This document shows, one piece after another, positions 8,159-17,301 of a DNA stretch of 64,000 nucleotides. The DNA lies in contig JAJLPB010000008.1 in assembly GCA_025548565.1 (NCBI GenBank), forward strand, positions 124,001 through 188,000, written 5' to 3'. Every line of letters begins with the position of its first letter. Positions within the stretch are counted from its first letter, which is position 1. Position numbers and translations under genes: made by a program. Origin of the DNA: Rugamonas sp. A1-17 (lineage in GTDB: Bacteria; Pseudomonadota; Gammaproteobacteria; Burkholderiales; Burkholderiaceae_D). The notes under the pieces are model-generated. The model was not told the origin of the DNA and did no database searches. It was given only the letters and a program-made list of their open reading frames with translations.

Positions 8159-9640
8159 GTGAGCAAAGAACTCCCTGGCAGCACGCAACTCTGGAACGAA
8201 GACCTTGCCCCGACAACGGCGGCGCAACGTACCTGGCGCTGGTATCACTTCGCCGCGCTGTGGGTCGGCATGGTGATGTGCATACCGGCCTACACGCTGT
8301 CCGCCAGTTTGATCGAAGGGGGCATGTCCGGCTACCAGGCCGTGCTCACGGTCTTCCTTGCGAACGCTATCGTTTTGCTGCCGATGCTGTTGATCGGCCA
8401 TGCCGGCACCAAGTACGGCATTCCGTATGCGGTGCTGGCCCGTTCGTCGTTCGGCACCGCCGGCGCGCGCCTGCCGGCGCTGATGCGCGCCATCGTCGCC
8501 TGCGGCTGGTATGGCATCCAGACCTGGTTCGGCGGGCAGATGATCTACACGCTGCTCGGCGTGATGATGGGCGGAGAAATCGGCGGCGCCAAGATCGCGG
8601 GCCTCGGCATCAACGGTGCGCAGTTGCTGTGCTTCCTGGCCTTCTGGGGCGTGCAGTTCTGGTACATCGTGCATGGCATGGACGCGATCCGCAAGCTGGA
8701 AACCTACACCGCACCGCTGAAGATCCTGATCTGCTTCGTGCTGCTGGGATGGGTCTACAACAAGGCCGGCGGCTTCGGCGACCTGCTGTCGGCGCCTTCG
8801 CAGTTTGTCGAAGGCGGCAAGAAGGCCGGCCAGTTCTGGTCCACCTTCTGGCCTTCGCTGACGGCGATGGTCGGCTTCTGGGCCACGCTGGCGCTGAACA
8901 TTCCTGACTTTACCCGCTTCGCCAAATCGCAGCGCGACCAGGTGCTGGGCCAGTCGGTTGGCCTGCCGGTGCCTATGGGCCTGCTGGCGATGATGGCGGT
9001 GATCGTCACCTCGGCCACCGTGGTCTTGTACGGCAAGGCGATCTGGGACCCGGTCGACCTGTCCAGCCGCATGACCGGCGCCGCCGTGCTGGTCGCGTTG
9101 CTGATTCTTTTGATCGACACCGTCTCCGTCAACCTGGCCGCGAACCTGGTCGGCCCGGCCTACGATTTCTCGTCGCTGGCGCCGAAGCAGATTTCGTACA
9201 AGGTGGGCGGCTACATCACCGCCGCCATCGCGATCCTGATGATGCCGTGGAAGATACTGGAATCGACGCAGGGTTATATCTTCACCTGGTTGATCGGCTA
9301 TTCGGCGCTGCTTGGCCCCATCGCCGGCATCCTGATCGTCGACTACTACCTGGTGCGCAAGACCGAGCTGAATGTCGGCGAACTGTATCGCGAAGACGGC
9401 CAGTACTCCTATGGCAACGGCTGGAACATGGCCGCGCTGGTGGCCTTCGTGGCCGGTGTGCTGCCGAATATCCCAGGCTTCCTCAACGCCGCATTCCCCG
9501 CGTCCTTCCAGGATGTGGCTTCCGGTTTTAAAACCATCTACACCTACGCATGGTTTGTGGGAATCGCTGTTTCCGCGCTGGTGTATGGAGTTATGATGAA
9601 GGGCAAAGCGGTGCCCGCGGTGCGGGCCGCCCATCCCTAA
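8159..9640 (+). CDS. NCS1-family nucleobase permease
   Basis: A 493-residue multi-pass inner-membrane transporter of the nucleobase:cation symporter-1 family. The N-terminal stretch (NEDLAPTTAAQRTWRWYHFA, then ALWVGMVMCIPAYTL), FGTAGARLPALMRAIVACGW and FWATLALNIPDFTRFAKSQ are typical. About twelve hydrophobic segments are visible. Translation starts at GTG 8159, eight bases after GGAG at 8147-8150. Sitting between preA and the dihydropyrimidinase gene, it most likely imports uracil or thymine. A hydantoin or allantoin substrate is possible in this family and cannot be excluded from sequence alone. Confidence 0.9.
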   Translation: MSKELPGSTQLWNEDLAPTTAAQRTWRWYHFAALWVGMVMCIPAYTLSASLIEGGMSGYQAVLTVFLANAIVLLPMLLIGHAGTKYGIPYAVLARSSFGTAGARLPALMRAIVACGWYGIQTWFGGQMIYTLLGVMMGGEIGGAKIAGLGINGAQLLCFLAFWGVQFWYIVHGMDAIRKLETYTAPLKILICFVLLGWVYNKAGGFGDLLSAPSQFVEGGKKAGQFWSTFWPSLTAMVGFWATLALNIPDFTRFAKSQRDQVLGQSVGLPVPMGLLAMMAVIVTSATVVLYGKAIWDPVDLSSRMTGAAVLVALLILLIDTVSVNLAANLVGPAYDFSSLAPKQISYKVGGYITAAIAILMMPWKILESTQGYIFTWLIGYSALLGPIAGILIVDYYLVRKTELNVGELYREDGQYSYGNGWNMAALVAFVAGVLPNIPGFLNAAFPASFQDVASGFKTIYTYAWFVGIAVSALVYGVMMKGKAVPAVRAAHP

Positions 9641-9660
9641 GAGAGATTCAGGAGACGTCT

Positions 9661-11055
9661 ATGACAACTATCATCCGTGGCGGTACTGTCGTCAACGCCG
9701 ACCGCGCTTTTCGTGCCGATGTACTGTGCTACGGCGACAAGATCGTCGCCGTCGGCGAAAACCTCGACGCGCCGCATTCGGCCAAAGTGATCGACGCCAG
9801 CGGCCAGTACGTGATGCCGGGCGGGATAGACACGCACACCCACATGAACCTGCCCTTCATGGGCACCGTAACGCAGGACGACTTCTACACCGGCACCGCC
9901 GCCGGCCTGGCTGGCGGCACCACCACCATCATGGACTTCGTGATACCGGCGCCTAAGCAGAACCTGATCGAGGCCTATCACCAGTGGCGCGGCTGGGCGC
10001 AGAAGGCGGCCGGCGACTACACCTTCCACGTGGCGATCACCTGGTGGGACGAGACGGTGCACCGCGACATGGGCATCCTGGTGCGCGACCATGGTGTCAA
10101 CAGCTTCAAGCACTTCATGGCGTACAAGAACGCCATCATGGCCGACGACGAGACGCTGGTGAAGAGCTTCCGCCGCTCGCTGGAACTGGGTGCGATTCCC
10201 ACCGTGCACGCGGAGAACGGCGAGCTGGTTTATCAGCTGCAGCAGGACCTGCTGAAGAAGGGCATGACCGGACCGAGTTCGCATCCGCTGTCGCGCCCAC
10301 CGGCGGTGGAGGCGGAAGCGGCCAACCGTGCCATCGCGATCGCCAATGTGCTCAACACGCCGGTGTACATCGTCCACGTCTCCTGTGCCGAATCGCTGGA
10401 TGCCATCACCCGCGCGCGCGCCAACGGGCAGCGCGTGTATGGCGAGGCGCTGGCCGGCCACCTGGTCATCGACGACAGCGTGTACCAGAGCGAGGACCTG
10501 GATTACGCGGCGGGCCACGTGATGAGCCCTCCGTTCCGCAGCAAGCATCATCAGGCTGCGTTGTGGCATGGCCTGCAGGGCGGTAACCTGCACACCACCG
10601 CGACCGATCACTGCACCTTCTGCGCCGAGCAGAAGGCGGCGGGCAGGGATGACTTCACCAAGATCCCCAACGGCTGCGGTGGCGTCGAGGACCGCATGTC
10701 GGTGGTGTGGGACGCCGGCGTCAACACCGGTTTGCTGACGCCATCGGAATTCGTCAAGGTGACATCCACCAACGCGGCGCAGATTTTCAATATGTATCCA
10801 CGCAAGGGCGTGATCGCCGTCGGCGCCGATGCCGACATCGTCGTCTGGGACCCGGAAGGCAGCCGCACCATATCGTCGCTGACGCAGTTTGCCAAGGGTG
10901 GTTTTAACGTATTCGAAGGCCGCACCGTGCGCGGCATCCCGAGCACCACGCTGGCCGCCGGCAATGTGGTGTTCCATCGCGGCGTGCTGATGGCGGTGGA
11001 AGGCGCGGGCCGTCATATCGACCGCCCGGCGTTCAAGCCGGCGTCGGCGCGCTAA
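9661..11055 (+). CDS. hydA: Dihydropyrimidinase (D-hydantoinase)
   Basis: A 464-residue cyclic amidohydrolase that opens dihydrouracil to N-carbamoyl-beta-alanine. The binuclear metal site is visible: GGIDTHTHMNLPF with H59 and H61, the lysine expected to be carboxylated in NSFKHFMAYK (K150), HAENGELV and HVSCAESLDAI, and the late aspartate in TATDHCTFC. ATG 9661 follows AGGAGA; upstream codons in the same frame overlap the permease gene and are not used. The product is the substrate of the hydrolase encoded at 11163. Confidence 0.95.
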   Translation: MTTIIRGGTVVNADRAFRADVLCYGDKIVAVGENLDAPHSAKVIDASGQYVMPGGIDTHTHMNLPFMGTVTQDDFYTGTAAGLAGGTTTIMDFVIPAPKQNLIEAYHQWRGWAQKAAGDYTFHVAITWWDETVHRDMGILVRDHGVNSFKHFMAYKNAIMADDETLVKSFRRSLELGAIPTVHAENGELVYQLQQDLLKKGMTGPSSHPLSRPPAVEAEAANRAIAIANVLNTPVYIVHVSCAESLDAITRARANGQRVYGEALAGHLVIDDSVYQSEDLDYAAGHVMSPPFRSKHHQAALWHGLQGGNLHTTATDHCTFCAEQKAAGRDDFTKIPNGCGGVEDRMSVVWDAGVNTGLLTPSEFVKVTSTNAAQIFNMYPRKGVIAVGADADIVVWDPEGSRTISSLTQFAKGGFNVFEGRTVRGIPSTTLAAGNVVFHRGVLMAVEGAGRHIDRPAFKPASAR

Positions 11056-11063
11056 ACCCGCGC

Positions 11064-11143
11064 CGTCGTTCCCGCGAAAGCGGGAATCCATAAGTCGACG
11101 GCGTACTCGCTCGGCATGGATTCCCGCCTGCGCGGGAATGACG
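11064..11143. repeat. Extragenic palindrome, copy C
   Basis: An 80-bp dyad. The left end CGTCGTTCCCGCGAAAGCGG and the right end ATTCCCGCCTGCGCGGGAAT are complementary with a few mismatches, and each end also folds on itself. It occupies nearly the whole gap between the dihydropyrimidinase and ureidopropionase genes. Confidence 0.82.
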
Positions 11144-11162
11144 GGGCTACTGGAGATTGATC

Positions 11163-12398
11163 ATGAGCGAAATGCGTATTAACGGCGACCGCCTGTGGGC
11201 GGCGCTGATGGAACTGGCACAGATAGGCGCCACCGCCAAGGGCGGCGTTAAACGCCTGGCCCTGACGGATCTGGACAAGCAGGGCCGCGACCTGGTGGTC
11301 GGCTGGGGCAAGGCCGCCGGCATGTCGGTCACGGTCGACCAGATCGGCAATGTGTTCATGCGCCGCGACGGCACCAACAACGCGCTGCCGCCGGTGATGA
11401 CCGGCAGCCATATCGACACCCAGCCGACCGGCGGCAAATTCGACGGCAACTACGGCGTGCTGGCCGGCCTGGAAGTCGTGCGTACGCTGAACGACTTGAA
11501 GATCAAGACCGAGGCGCCGATCGAAGTCGCCTTCTGGACCAACGAGGAAGGCTCGCGCTTCGTGCCGGTGATGATGGGTTCCGGCGTGTTCTGCGGCGCC
11601 TTCAGCCTGGAGACGGCCTACGCCGCCAAGGACACCGAGGGCAAGAGCGTCGGCGAAGAGCTGGAGCGCATCGGCTACAAGGGCACCCAGGTGCCGGGCG
11701 ACCATCCGATCGGCGCCTACTTCGAAACCCATATCGAACAAGGCCCGGTGCTGGAAGACGCCGACAAGGTGATCGGCGTGGTGCCTGCGGTGATGGGCCT
11801 CTCCTGGTACGACTGCGTGGTGAACGGCATGGAAGCCCACGCCGGCCCAACGCCCATGGGCCTGCGCAAGGATGCCCTGCAGGTGTCCACCAAAATCATG
11901 CAGGAGGTTGTGGCCATCGCCAACCGCTATCCGCCGTATGGACGCGGCACGGTGGGCATGGTGCAGGTGTTCCCGAACAGCCGCAATGTGATACCGGGCG
12001 AAGTCAAATTCAGCATCGACCTGCGCAACGTGAACGATGAGCTGCTCAACACCATGCACGAGGAAATGCTGGCCTTTATCGACAAGACCCGCAGCGAGAC
12101 CGGCTTGAAGATTTCGATCGAGCGCGTGTCGTACTATCCTCCGTGCCCATTCCATCCCGAGTGCGTGGACGCGGTGCGCAACGCCACCGCCAAGCTGGGA
12201 TATTCGACCATGGACGTGGTCTCCGGCGCGGGCCACGATGCGATCTACGCGGCGCGGCTGGCGCCTGCGGGCATGATCTTCGTGCCTTGCAAGGACGGCA
12301 TCAGCCACAATGAAATCGAGGACGCCAAGTCCGAGCACCTGGAGGCGGGCTGCAACGTTCTGTTGCATGCGATGCTGGAGCGTGCCCGTATAGTTTGA
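11163..12398 (+). CDS. Zn-dependent N-carbamoyl amidohydrolase (beta-ureidopropionase type)
   Basis: An M20-family hydrolase of 411 residues. It removes the carbamoyl group of N-carbamoyl-beta-alanine, giving beta-alanine, CO2 and ammonia. Metal ligands appear in TGSHIDTQPTGGKFDGNYG (~78-96), the catalytic pair in WTNEEGSRF, HIEQGPVLED, and the late histidine in KDGISHNEIE. The family also includes N-carbamoyl-L-amino acid hydrolases and allantoate amidohydrolases, so the substrate call rests on the operon. ATG 11163 lies seven bases after GGAG 11152-11155. It is the last gene of the pyrimidine operon. Confidence 0.9.
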   Translation: MSEMRINGDRLWAALMELAQIGATAKGGVKRLALTDLDKQGRDLVVGWGKAAGMSVTVDQIGNVFMRRDGTNNALPPVMTGSHIDTQPTGGKFDGNYGVLAGLEVVRTLNDLKIKTEAPIEVAFWTNEEGSRFVPVMMGSGVFCGAFSLETAYAAKDTEGKSVGEELERIGYKGTQVPGDHPIGAYFETHIEQGPVLEDADKVIGVVPAVMGLSWYDCVVNGMEAHAGPTPMGLRKDALQVSTKIMQEVVAIANRYPPYGRGTVGMVQVFPNSRNVIPGEVKFSIDLRNVNDELLNTMHEEMLAFIDKTRSETGLKISIERVSYYPPCPFHPECVDAVRNATAKLGYSTMDVVSGAGHDAIYAARLAPAGMIFVPCKDGISHNEIEDAKSEHLEAGCNVLLHAMLERARIV

Positions 12399-12411
12399 CC
12401 GTCGCCCGGCC

Positions 12412-12442
12412 GGAGAGCATACTGACTAGTGTCATGCTCTCC
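12412..12442 (+). terminator. Hairpin after the pyrimidine operon
   Basis: Arms GGAGAGCAT (12412-12420) and ATGCTCTCC (12434-12442) are perfectly complementary around a 13-nt loop, 13 bp after the ureidopropionase stop. No T-run follows, so termination would be weak or Rho-assisted. It could instead be an operator for the next gene, whose ATG lies 12 bp downstream. Confidence 0.45.
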
Positions 12443-12453
12443 CGGCTTCCAAC

Positions 12454-14118
12454 ATGCAAGAACCACTCCAATCCCAGGCGGCGCTGGAGACAGGCTGCCC
12501 TGCGGTCACGCTGGAAAGCATCTCCGATGCGGTCCTGGTGCTGGACTGTAGCTGGAATATCCGCTACATGAACGGCAACGCGGAGCGCCTGCTGCAGGTG
12601 CGGCGCGAGGAGGTGATGGGCCGGAACGTGTGGCAGGTTTTCCCGGAAGCGGTGGACGGCCCGTACCACCGCGCCTACCAGCAGGCGGTGGAGACCAATA
12701 GTCCCGTGGCGTTCGAGGAGCATTATGTGCCGCTCGACCTGTGGACCGAGATCCGTGCCTATCCGTCGAACGAAGGCCTGACCATCTACTTCCGCGACAT
12801 CAGCGAGCGCAAGGCCGCCGAGGCCCAGATCCACAGCATGGCCTTCTACGACCAGCTTACCGGCCTGCCGAACCGTCAATTGTTGCTGGACCGCGCCAGC
12901 CACGCGCTCTCGCTGGGCCATCTGGGCGCGATGTTGTTCATCGACCTGGATAACTTCAAGACCATCAACGACACGCGCGGCCACGACAAGGGCGACATGC
13001 TGTTGCAGATGGTCGCGGCCCGCCTGCGCGCCGAGGTGCGCGGCTGCGATACGGTGGCGCGCTTCGGCGGCGATGAGTTCATCGTGCTGCTGGAGGACCT
13101 GGGCGCCACGGAGAACGATGCCGCCACGGCGGCGCTGGAGATCGCGCACAAGATCGTTCATGCGTTCGGCGAGCCGTTCGCGATCGACGGCATGGACCAC
13201 CACAGCACGCCCAGCATCGGCATCACGGTGTTCAGCGGCGGCAGCGTGGACGAGGTGTTGAAGCGCGCCGACCTGGCCATGTACCAGGCTAAGGCCGCAG
13301 GACGCAACACTGTCTCCTTCTTCGATCCTGCGATGCAGGCAAGAGTCAGCGCGCGGGCGGCACTGGAGGCGGACCTGCGGCGCGCGCTGGGCAACGGCGA
13401 ATTCGTGCTGCACTACCAGCCCTTGATGTGTGTGGATGGCGCCATGGCCGGCGCGGAGGCGCTGGTGCGCTGGAGCCACCCGCAGCGCGGGATGGTGCCG
13501 CCCGCCGATTTCATACCGGTGGCGGAGGAGTCGAACCTGATCCTGCCGTTGGGGCGCTGGGTGATGCGCGAGGCCTGCCAGCGGCTGGCGGCATGGGCCG
13601 GCGATGCGCGCACGGCTGGGCTGGAGATGGCGGTCAATGTCAGCGCCTCGCAATTCCATCGGCCGGACTTTGTCGAGCACGTGCTGGAGACGCTGGCGCA
13701 AACCGGCGCGCGCGCCGACAGGCTGCGGCTTGAATTGACGGAAAGCCTGCTGCTAAAGGATGTCGGGGGTACGGTCGAGAAGATGCAGCGCCTGCGCGCC
13801 GCCGGCGTCAGCTTCGCGCTGGACGATTTCGGCACCGGATATTCGTCGCTGTCGTATTTGCACCGGCTGCCGCTCGATCAGCTGAAGATAGACCGCTCAT
13901 TCATCTGGGGCGCCGCAAAGGATGACAGCGGCGCCGCCATCGTCCGCATCATCGTCTCGCTGGGCAAGGCGCTGAACATGTCGGTGCTGGCCGAGGGCGT
14001 GGAGACGCAGGCGCAGCTCGACTTTGTGATTGCGGAGGGATGCCAGTATTATCAGGGCTATTTGTTCAGTAAGTCGCTGCCCGAACCCGAGCTGTTGGCG
14101 CTGATCGCAAACTTGTAA
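12454..14118 (+). CDS. PAS-GGDEF-EAL cyclic-di-GMP signalling protein
   Basis: A 554-residue soluble protein with no membrane segment. Order: PAS domain (~18-118, ending IYFRDISERKAAE), GGDEF domain (~128-290) and EAL domain (~305-552). The cyclase motif GGDEF (205-209) is intact and is preceded at five residues by an RGCD inhibitory I-site (196-199). The phosphodiesterase motifs EALVRW (335-340), DDFGTGYSSLSYL and the late AEGVET are also intact. Both c-di-GMP synthesis and breakdown are therefore possible, and which dominates cannot be read from sequence. The PAS ligand is unknown. Confidence 0.93.
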   Translation: MQEPLQSQAALETGCPAVTLESISDAVLVLDCSWNIRYMNGNAERLLQVRREEVMGRNVWQVFPEAVDGPYHRAYQQAVETNSPVAFEEHYVPLDLWTEIRAYPSNEGLTIYFRDISERKAAEAQIHSMAFYDQLTGLPNRQLLLDRASHALSLGHLGAMLFIDLDNFKTINDTRGHDKGDMLLQMVAARLRAEVRGCDTVARFGGDEFIVLLEDLGATENDAATAALEIAHKIVHAFGEPFAIDGMDHHSTPSIGITVFSGGSVDEVLKRADLAMYQAKAAGRNTVSFFDPAMQARVSARAALEADLRRALGNGEFVLHYQPLMCVDGAMAGAEALVRWSHPQRGMVPPADFIPVAEESNLILPLGRWVMREACQRLAAWAGDARTAGLEMAVNVSASQFHRPDFVEHVLETLAQTGARADRLRLELTESLLLKDVGGTVEKMQRLRAAGVSFALDDFGTGYSSLSYLHRLPLDQLKIDRSFIWGAAKDDSGAAIVRIIVSLGKALNMSVLAEGVETQAQLDFVIAEGCQYYQGYLFSKSLPEPELLALIANL

Positions 14119-14122
14119 ATCG

Positions 14123-15490
14123 ATGCATTCAGATCCGCAGCAAGCCTACCTCGATGGAAACCACCACATGGCCGCCGGCGATTTCGCCGTTGCGGAGAAC
14201 TGCTACCTGCAGGCGCTGGTGCTGGAGCCGATGCACGGCGCGGCGCGCGCCAACCTCGGATACCTGAAGGAGCGGCAAGGCGCGCTCGCGGAGGCCGAAT
14301 TCCATTATCGGCTGGCGCTGGCGTTGATGCCCGATCATGCGCAGCTCCACCAGAATCTCGGCGTGCTGCTGCTGAAGACGAAGCGCTTCGATGAAGCTGA
14401 AGCGGCGGCACGCGCGGCGGTGGAGTTGGCGCCGGACTCGCCGGCGGCATGGAGCCAGCTGGGCGTACTACTCGCCTGCGTCAAGCGCGAGAAGGAGGGC
14501 GAGGAATGCTACCGCCGCGCGCTGGAGCTGGACCCGGATCACGCGCGGACGCGCTTCAACCTGGCCTACGTGCTGCTGCGCCAAGGGCGGTTTGAAGAAG
14601 GCTGGCCGCTGTTGGAGGCGCGCTGGCAGTTCGACTCCTTCGCGCGTGCCTTCGCCTGTCCGCGCTGGGAGGGCGAGGCGTTGCTGGGCAAGGCCATCGT
14701 GATCGTGCTGGAGGCGGGGCAGGGCGACATGATCCACTTCTGCCGCTACGCCTCGACGCTGAAGGAGCGTGGCGCGTCGCGCGTCGCCGTGGTATGCCAT
14801 GCAGGATTGAAGCGCTTGTTCGCCACGCTGGCCGGCGTTGATGAGGTGTATGCGCTGGATGATGCGGTGCCGGTCGATGGCTGGGACTATTGGACGCATC
14901 CGATGCGCCTGCCCGCCGTGTGCGGTGCGGTGGCGGTTCCCTATCTCGCGGCGGAGCCGGAGCTGGTGCGGCACTGGGCCGCGCAGCTGCCGGGGCAAGG
15001 CTTGCGCGTTGGCCTGGCGTGGAAGGGCAACCCGGATTTCGAGAATGACGCGGATCGTTCGCTGCCGTCGTTGCAGGTGCTGGCGCCGCTGGCTGCGGCG
15101 TCGGGAGCACGTTTCATCAGCCTGCAAAAAGGGCTGGGCGAGGACGAGGCGCTGGCGCCACCCGACGGCATGGCGCTGCAGGCAATCGGCTCGCAGCTGC
15201 GGGATTTCGCCGACACGGCGGCCGTCATCGCCAATCTTGACCTGGTCATCAGCGTGGACACGGCGGTGGCGCATCTGGCCGGCGCCTTGGGCAAGCCATG
15301 CTGGCTGCTGCTGCCCGACTATCGCTGCGACTGGCGCTGGATGACGGAGCGCAGCGATACACCTTGGTATCCGACCGTGCGCCTGTTCCGCCAGCCCGAG
15401 GGCGGCGGCTGGGCGCCGGTGATCGCCGAAGTGGCCGCCGCGCTGGCCGAACTTTGCCGGCGCGCGCCGGCGGCCAGCGATCAGGCGTAG
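14123..15490 (+). CDS. TPR protein with a glycosyltransferase-9-like C-terminal domain
   Basis: A 455-residue protein that starts five bases after the PAS-GGDEF-EAL stop, so the two may be co-transcribed. Residues ~5-170 are tandem TPR units (AAGDFAVAENCYLQALVLEP, LHQNLGVLLLKTKRFDEAEA, EECYRRALELDPDHARTRFN). The C-terminal half resembles the ADP-heptose:LPS heptosyltransferase fold: RVGLAWKGNPDFENDADRS, FISLQKGLGEDE and NLDLVISVDTAVAHLAGALG. Such TPR-GT9-like fusions are common in Burkholderiales; the glycan and acceptor are not known. Its last 10 bp overlap the convergent uraD-allC gene. Confidence 0.8.
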   Translation: MHSDPQQAYLDGNHHMAAGDFAVAENCYLQALVLEPMHGAARANLGYLKERQGALAEAEFHYRLALALMPDHAQLHQNLGVLLLKTKRFDEAEAAARAAVELAPDSPAAWSQLGVLLACVKREKEGEECYRRALELDPDHARTRFNLAYVLLRQGRFEEGWPLLEARWQFDSFARAFACPRWEGEALLGKAIVIVLEAGQGDMIHFCRYASTLKERGASRVAVVCHAGLKRLFATLAGVDEVYALDDAVPVDGWDYWTHPMRLPAVCGAVAVPYLAAEPELVRHWAAQLPGQGLRVGLAWKGNPDFENDADRSLPSLQVLAPLAAASGARFISLQKGLGEDEALAPPDGMALQAIGSQLRDFADTAAVIANLDLVISVDTAVAHLAGALGKPCWLLLPDYRCDWRWMTERSDTPWYPTVRLFRQPEGGGWAPVIAEVAAALAELCRRAPAASDQA

Positions 15491-17244
15491 CTGCGCAGGA
15501 AATCCAGCAGCACCTGGGCGGCAATGTCGGCGTCGTCCGCCGTCATTGTCTCCAGCGGATTGTGGCTGATGCCGCCGTTGCCGCAGCGTGTGAACAGCAT
15601 CGCCACGTCGGTGATCGTGGCCATCGCCATCGCATCGTGGCCGGCGCCGGACAGCAGGTCGAAGCGCGGCAAGCCAGCGCGCTCGATGGCGGCGCCGAAC
15701 TGCCGCATCAAACGCGGCGCGCATGGCGCGGCGGAGGCGTCGACGATCTGCTGCCAGCTCACCTCCACCTGGCGCCGCGCGCAGATCGCCGCGATGCCGT
15801 CCAATACATCCTTCACCGCCGCCAGCCGCACCGCATCGTCGGCGGCGCGGATATCGAGCGACAGCTTGCACGCGCCGGGGATAACGTTGACCGAACCGCC
15901 GGGCACTTGCAACTGGCCGACCGTGCCGACCAGCGATGCGCCCTGGGCACAGCGCCGCTCGACCAGCAGCACGATCTCCGCCGCTGCCGCAGCCGCATCC
16001 CTGCGCATCGTCATAGGCGTGGTGCCTGCATGGCTGGCCAAGCCGGTCAGCTCGACCAGGTAGCGAGAGCTGCCGGCAATCGCCGTCACCACGCCGAGCG
16101 GCAGGTCGCGCTCCAGCAGCACCGGGCCTTGTTCGATATGGACTTCCACGAAGCCCAGCAACTCCTCCGGATCGCGCGCGATGGCGGGAATGCGCGCCAC
16201 GTCATGGCCGGCTGCCAGCAGCGCGTCGCGCATGGTGATGCCGTCGGCGTCGGTCTGGTCCAGCAGCGACAAATCGAAGCGGCCTGTGACCGCGTTACTG
16301 CCCAGGAAAGTGCTCTTGAACCGCACGCCTTCCTCTTCGGCGAAACCGACGATCTCGAAATGGAAGGGCAGCTTTTCGCCGCGCTGGTGCAGATGGCGCA
16401 CGATGGCGATCGGCAGCAGAATGCCGAGGCGGCCGTCGTACTTGCCGCCGTTGCGCACCGTGTCGTAGTGCGAGCCGGTCATCAGCGTTTTCGCGCCCGG
16501 CACGTCCGAGCGATAGACGCCGGCGACGTTGCCGACAGCGTCGATGTGCGCGTCCATGCCGGCTTCACGCATCCAGTCCAGCAGCTGCGCGGCGGTCCTG
16601 CGGTGCGCAGGCGTCATGTAGGCGCAGGTCAGGTCGAAGTCCGCGTTGGCGCTGTTGTCGGTATCGCTCCACGCGCCTATGGTTTCGCACCACTGCATGA
16701 TGGTGTGGCCGAAGTCCAGCGTCACGCCCAGCAGGTCGTTCAGGCGCAGCTCCGCGATGCGCTTAATCTGGCGCAGGCACTCGGCGATTTCATCGGCGCG
16801 CTGGTTCTTCAGCCGGCGTGTGAAGGTGGCGATGATGTCGCTCCGCGTCAGCCCCTGTCCGTCCGGGCCTTTGACGGCGAGGATGAAGGGAAAGCCGAAC
16901 TTGGCGTTGTAGTCCGCGTTCAGCTGGTGCAGCACGGCGAATTCCCCGGCGCTGCACAGGTGCAGGCCGGACTTGGCTTGCTCGTTGCTGGATTCGGCCG
17001 TCAGCTGTCCGGCGACGGCGGCTTTGCCAGCCAGCTCGGGGTGGGCGCGGATCAGGCCCAGTTGCTCGTCCAGCGTAGCGGCGCTGACGACCGCCTGCAA
17101 GGCCAGCTTGAGCGCGGTGGCATTGGCGAAGGGCCGCTGCGCCGCCGCCCGTTCCGGTATCCACGGCGAGTGCTCGTAGATGCCGCGCAGGCGGTCGGTG
17201 AAGGTGGCGGCGTCGCAGCTGTTTAATTCGGAAAGTGTAGTCAT
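15481..17244 (-). CDS. Fused OHCU decarboxylase / allantoate amidohydrolase (UraD-AllC)
   Basis: A single 587-residue frame with two purine-catabolic domains. Residues ~1-165 are OHCU decarboxylase (UraD), showing the active-site IRAHPELAGK (H68) and SSNEQAKSGL, which forms S-allantoin. Residues ~175-587 are an M20 allantoate amidohydrolase (AllC): TGSHYDTVRNGGKYDGRLG, FAEEEGVRF, VEVHIEQGPVLLE and GNGGISHNPLE. All expected metal and catalytic segments are present in both halves. No internal stop or frame change is seen; an internal start for AllC alone cannot be excluded. It lies 58 bp upstream of, and in the same direction as, the end of the LysR gene. Confidence 0.92.
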   Translation of the reverse strand: MTTLSELNSCDAATFTDRLRGIYEHSPWIPERAAAQRPFANATALKLALQAVVSAATLDEQLGLIRAHPELAGKAAVAGQLTAESSNEQAKSGLHLCSAGEFAVLHQLNADYNAKFGFPFILAVKGPDGQGLTRSDIIATFTRRLKNQRADEIAECLRQIKRIAELRLNDLLGVTLDFGHTIMQWCETIGAWSDTDNSANADFDLTCAYMTPAHRRTAAQLLDWMREAGMDAHIDAVGNVAGVYRSDVPGAKTLMTGSHYDTVRNGGKYDGRLGILLPIAIVRHLHQRGEKLPFHFEIVGFAEEEGVRFKSTFLGSNAVTGRFDLSLLDQTDADGITMRDALLAAGHDVARIPAIARDPEELLGFVEVHIEQGPVLLERDLPLGVVTAIAGSSRYLVELTGLASHAGTTPMTMRRDAAAAAAEIVLLVERRCAQGASLVGTVGQLQVPGGSVNVIPGACKLSLDIRAADDAVRLAAVKDVLDGIAAICARRQVEVSWQQIVDASAAPCAPRLMRQFGAAIERAGLPRFDLLSGAGHDAMAMATITDVAMLFTRCGNGGISHNPLETMTADDADIAAQVLLDFLRSYA

Positions 17245-17301
17245 ATCCTAGTGTAACCGCGACTGCGCCCTGCAGTTATATGCGGTATCCATTAAGGTTT
17301 A

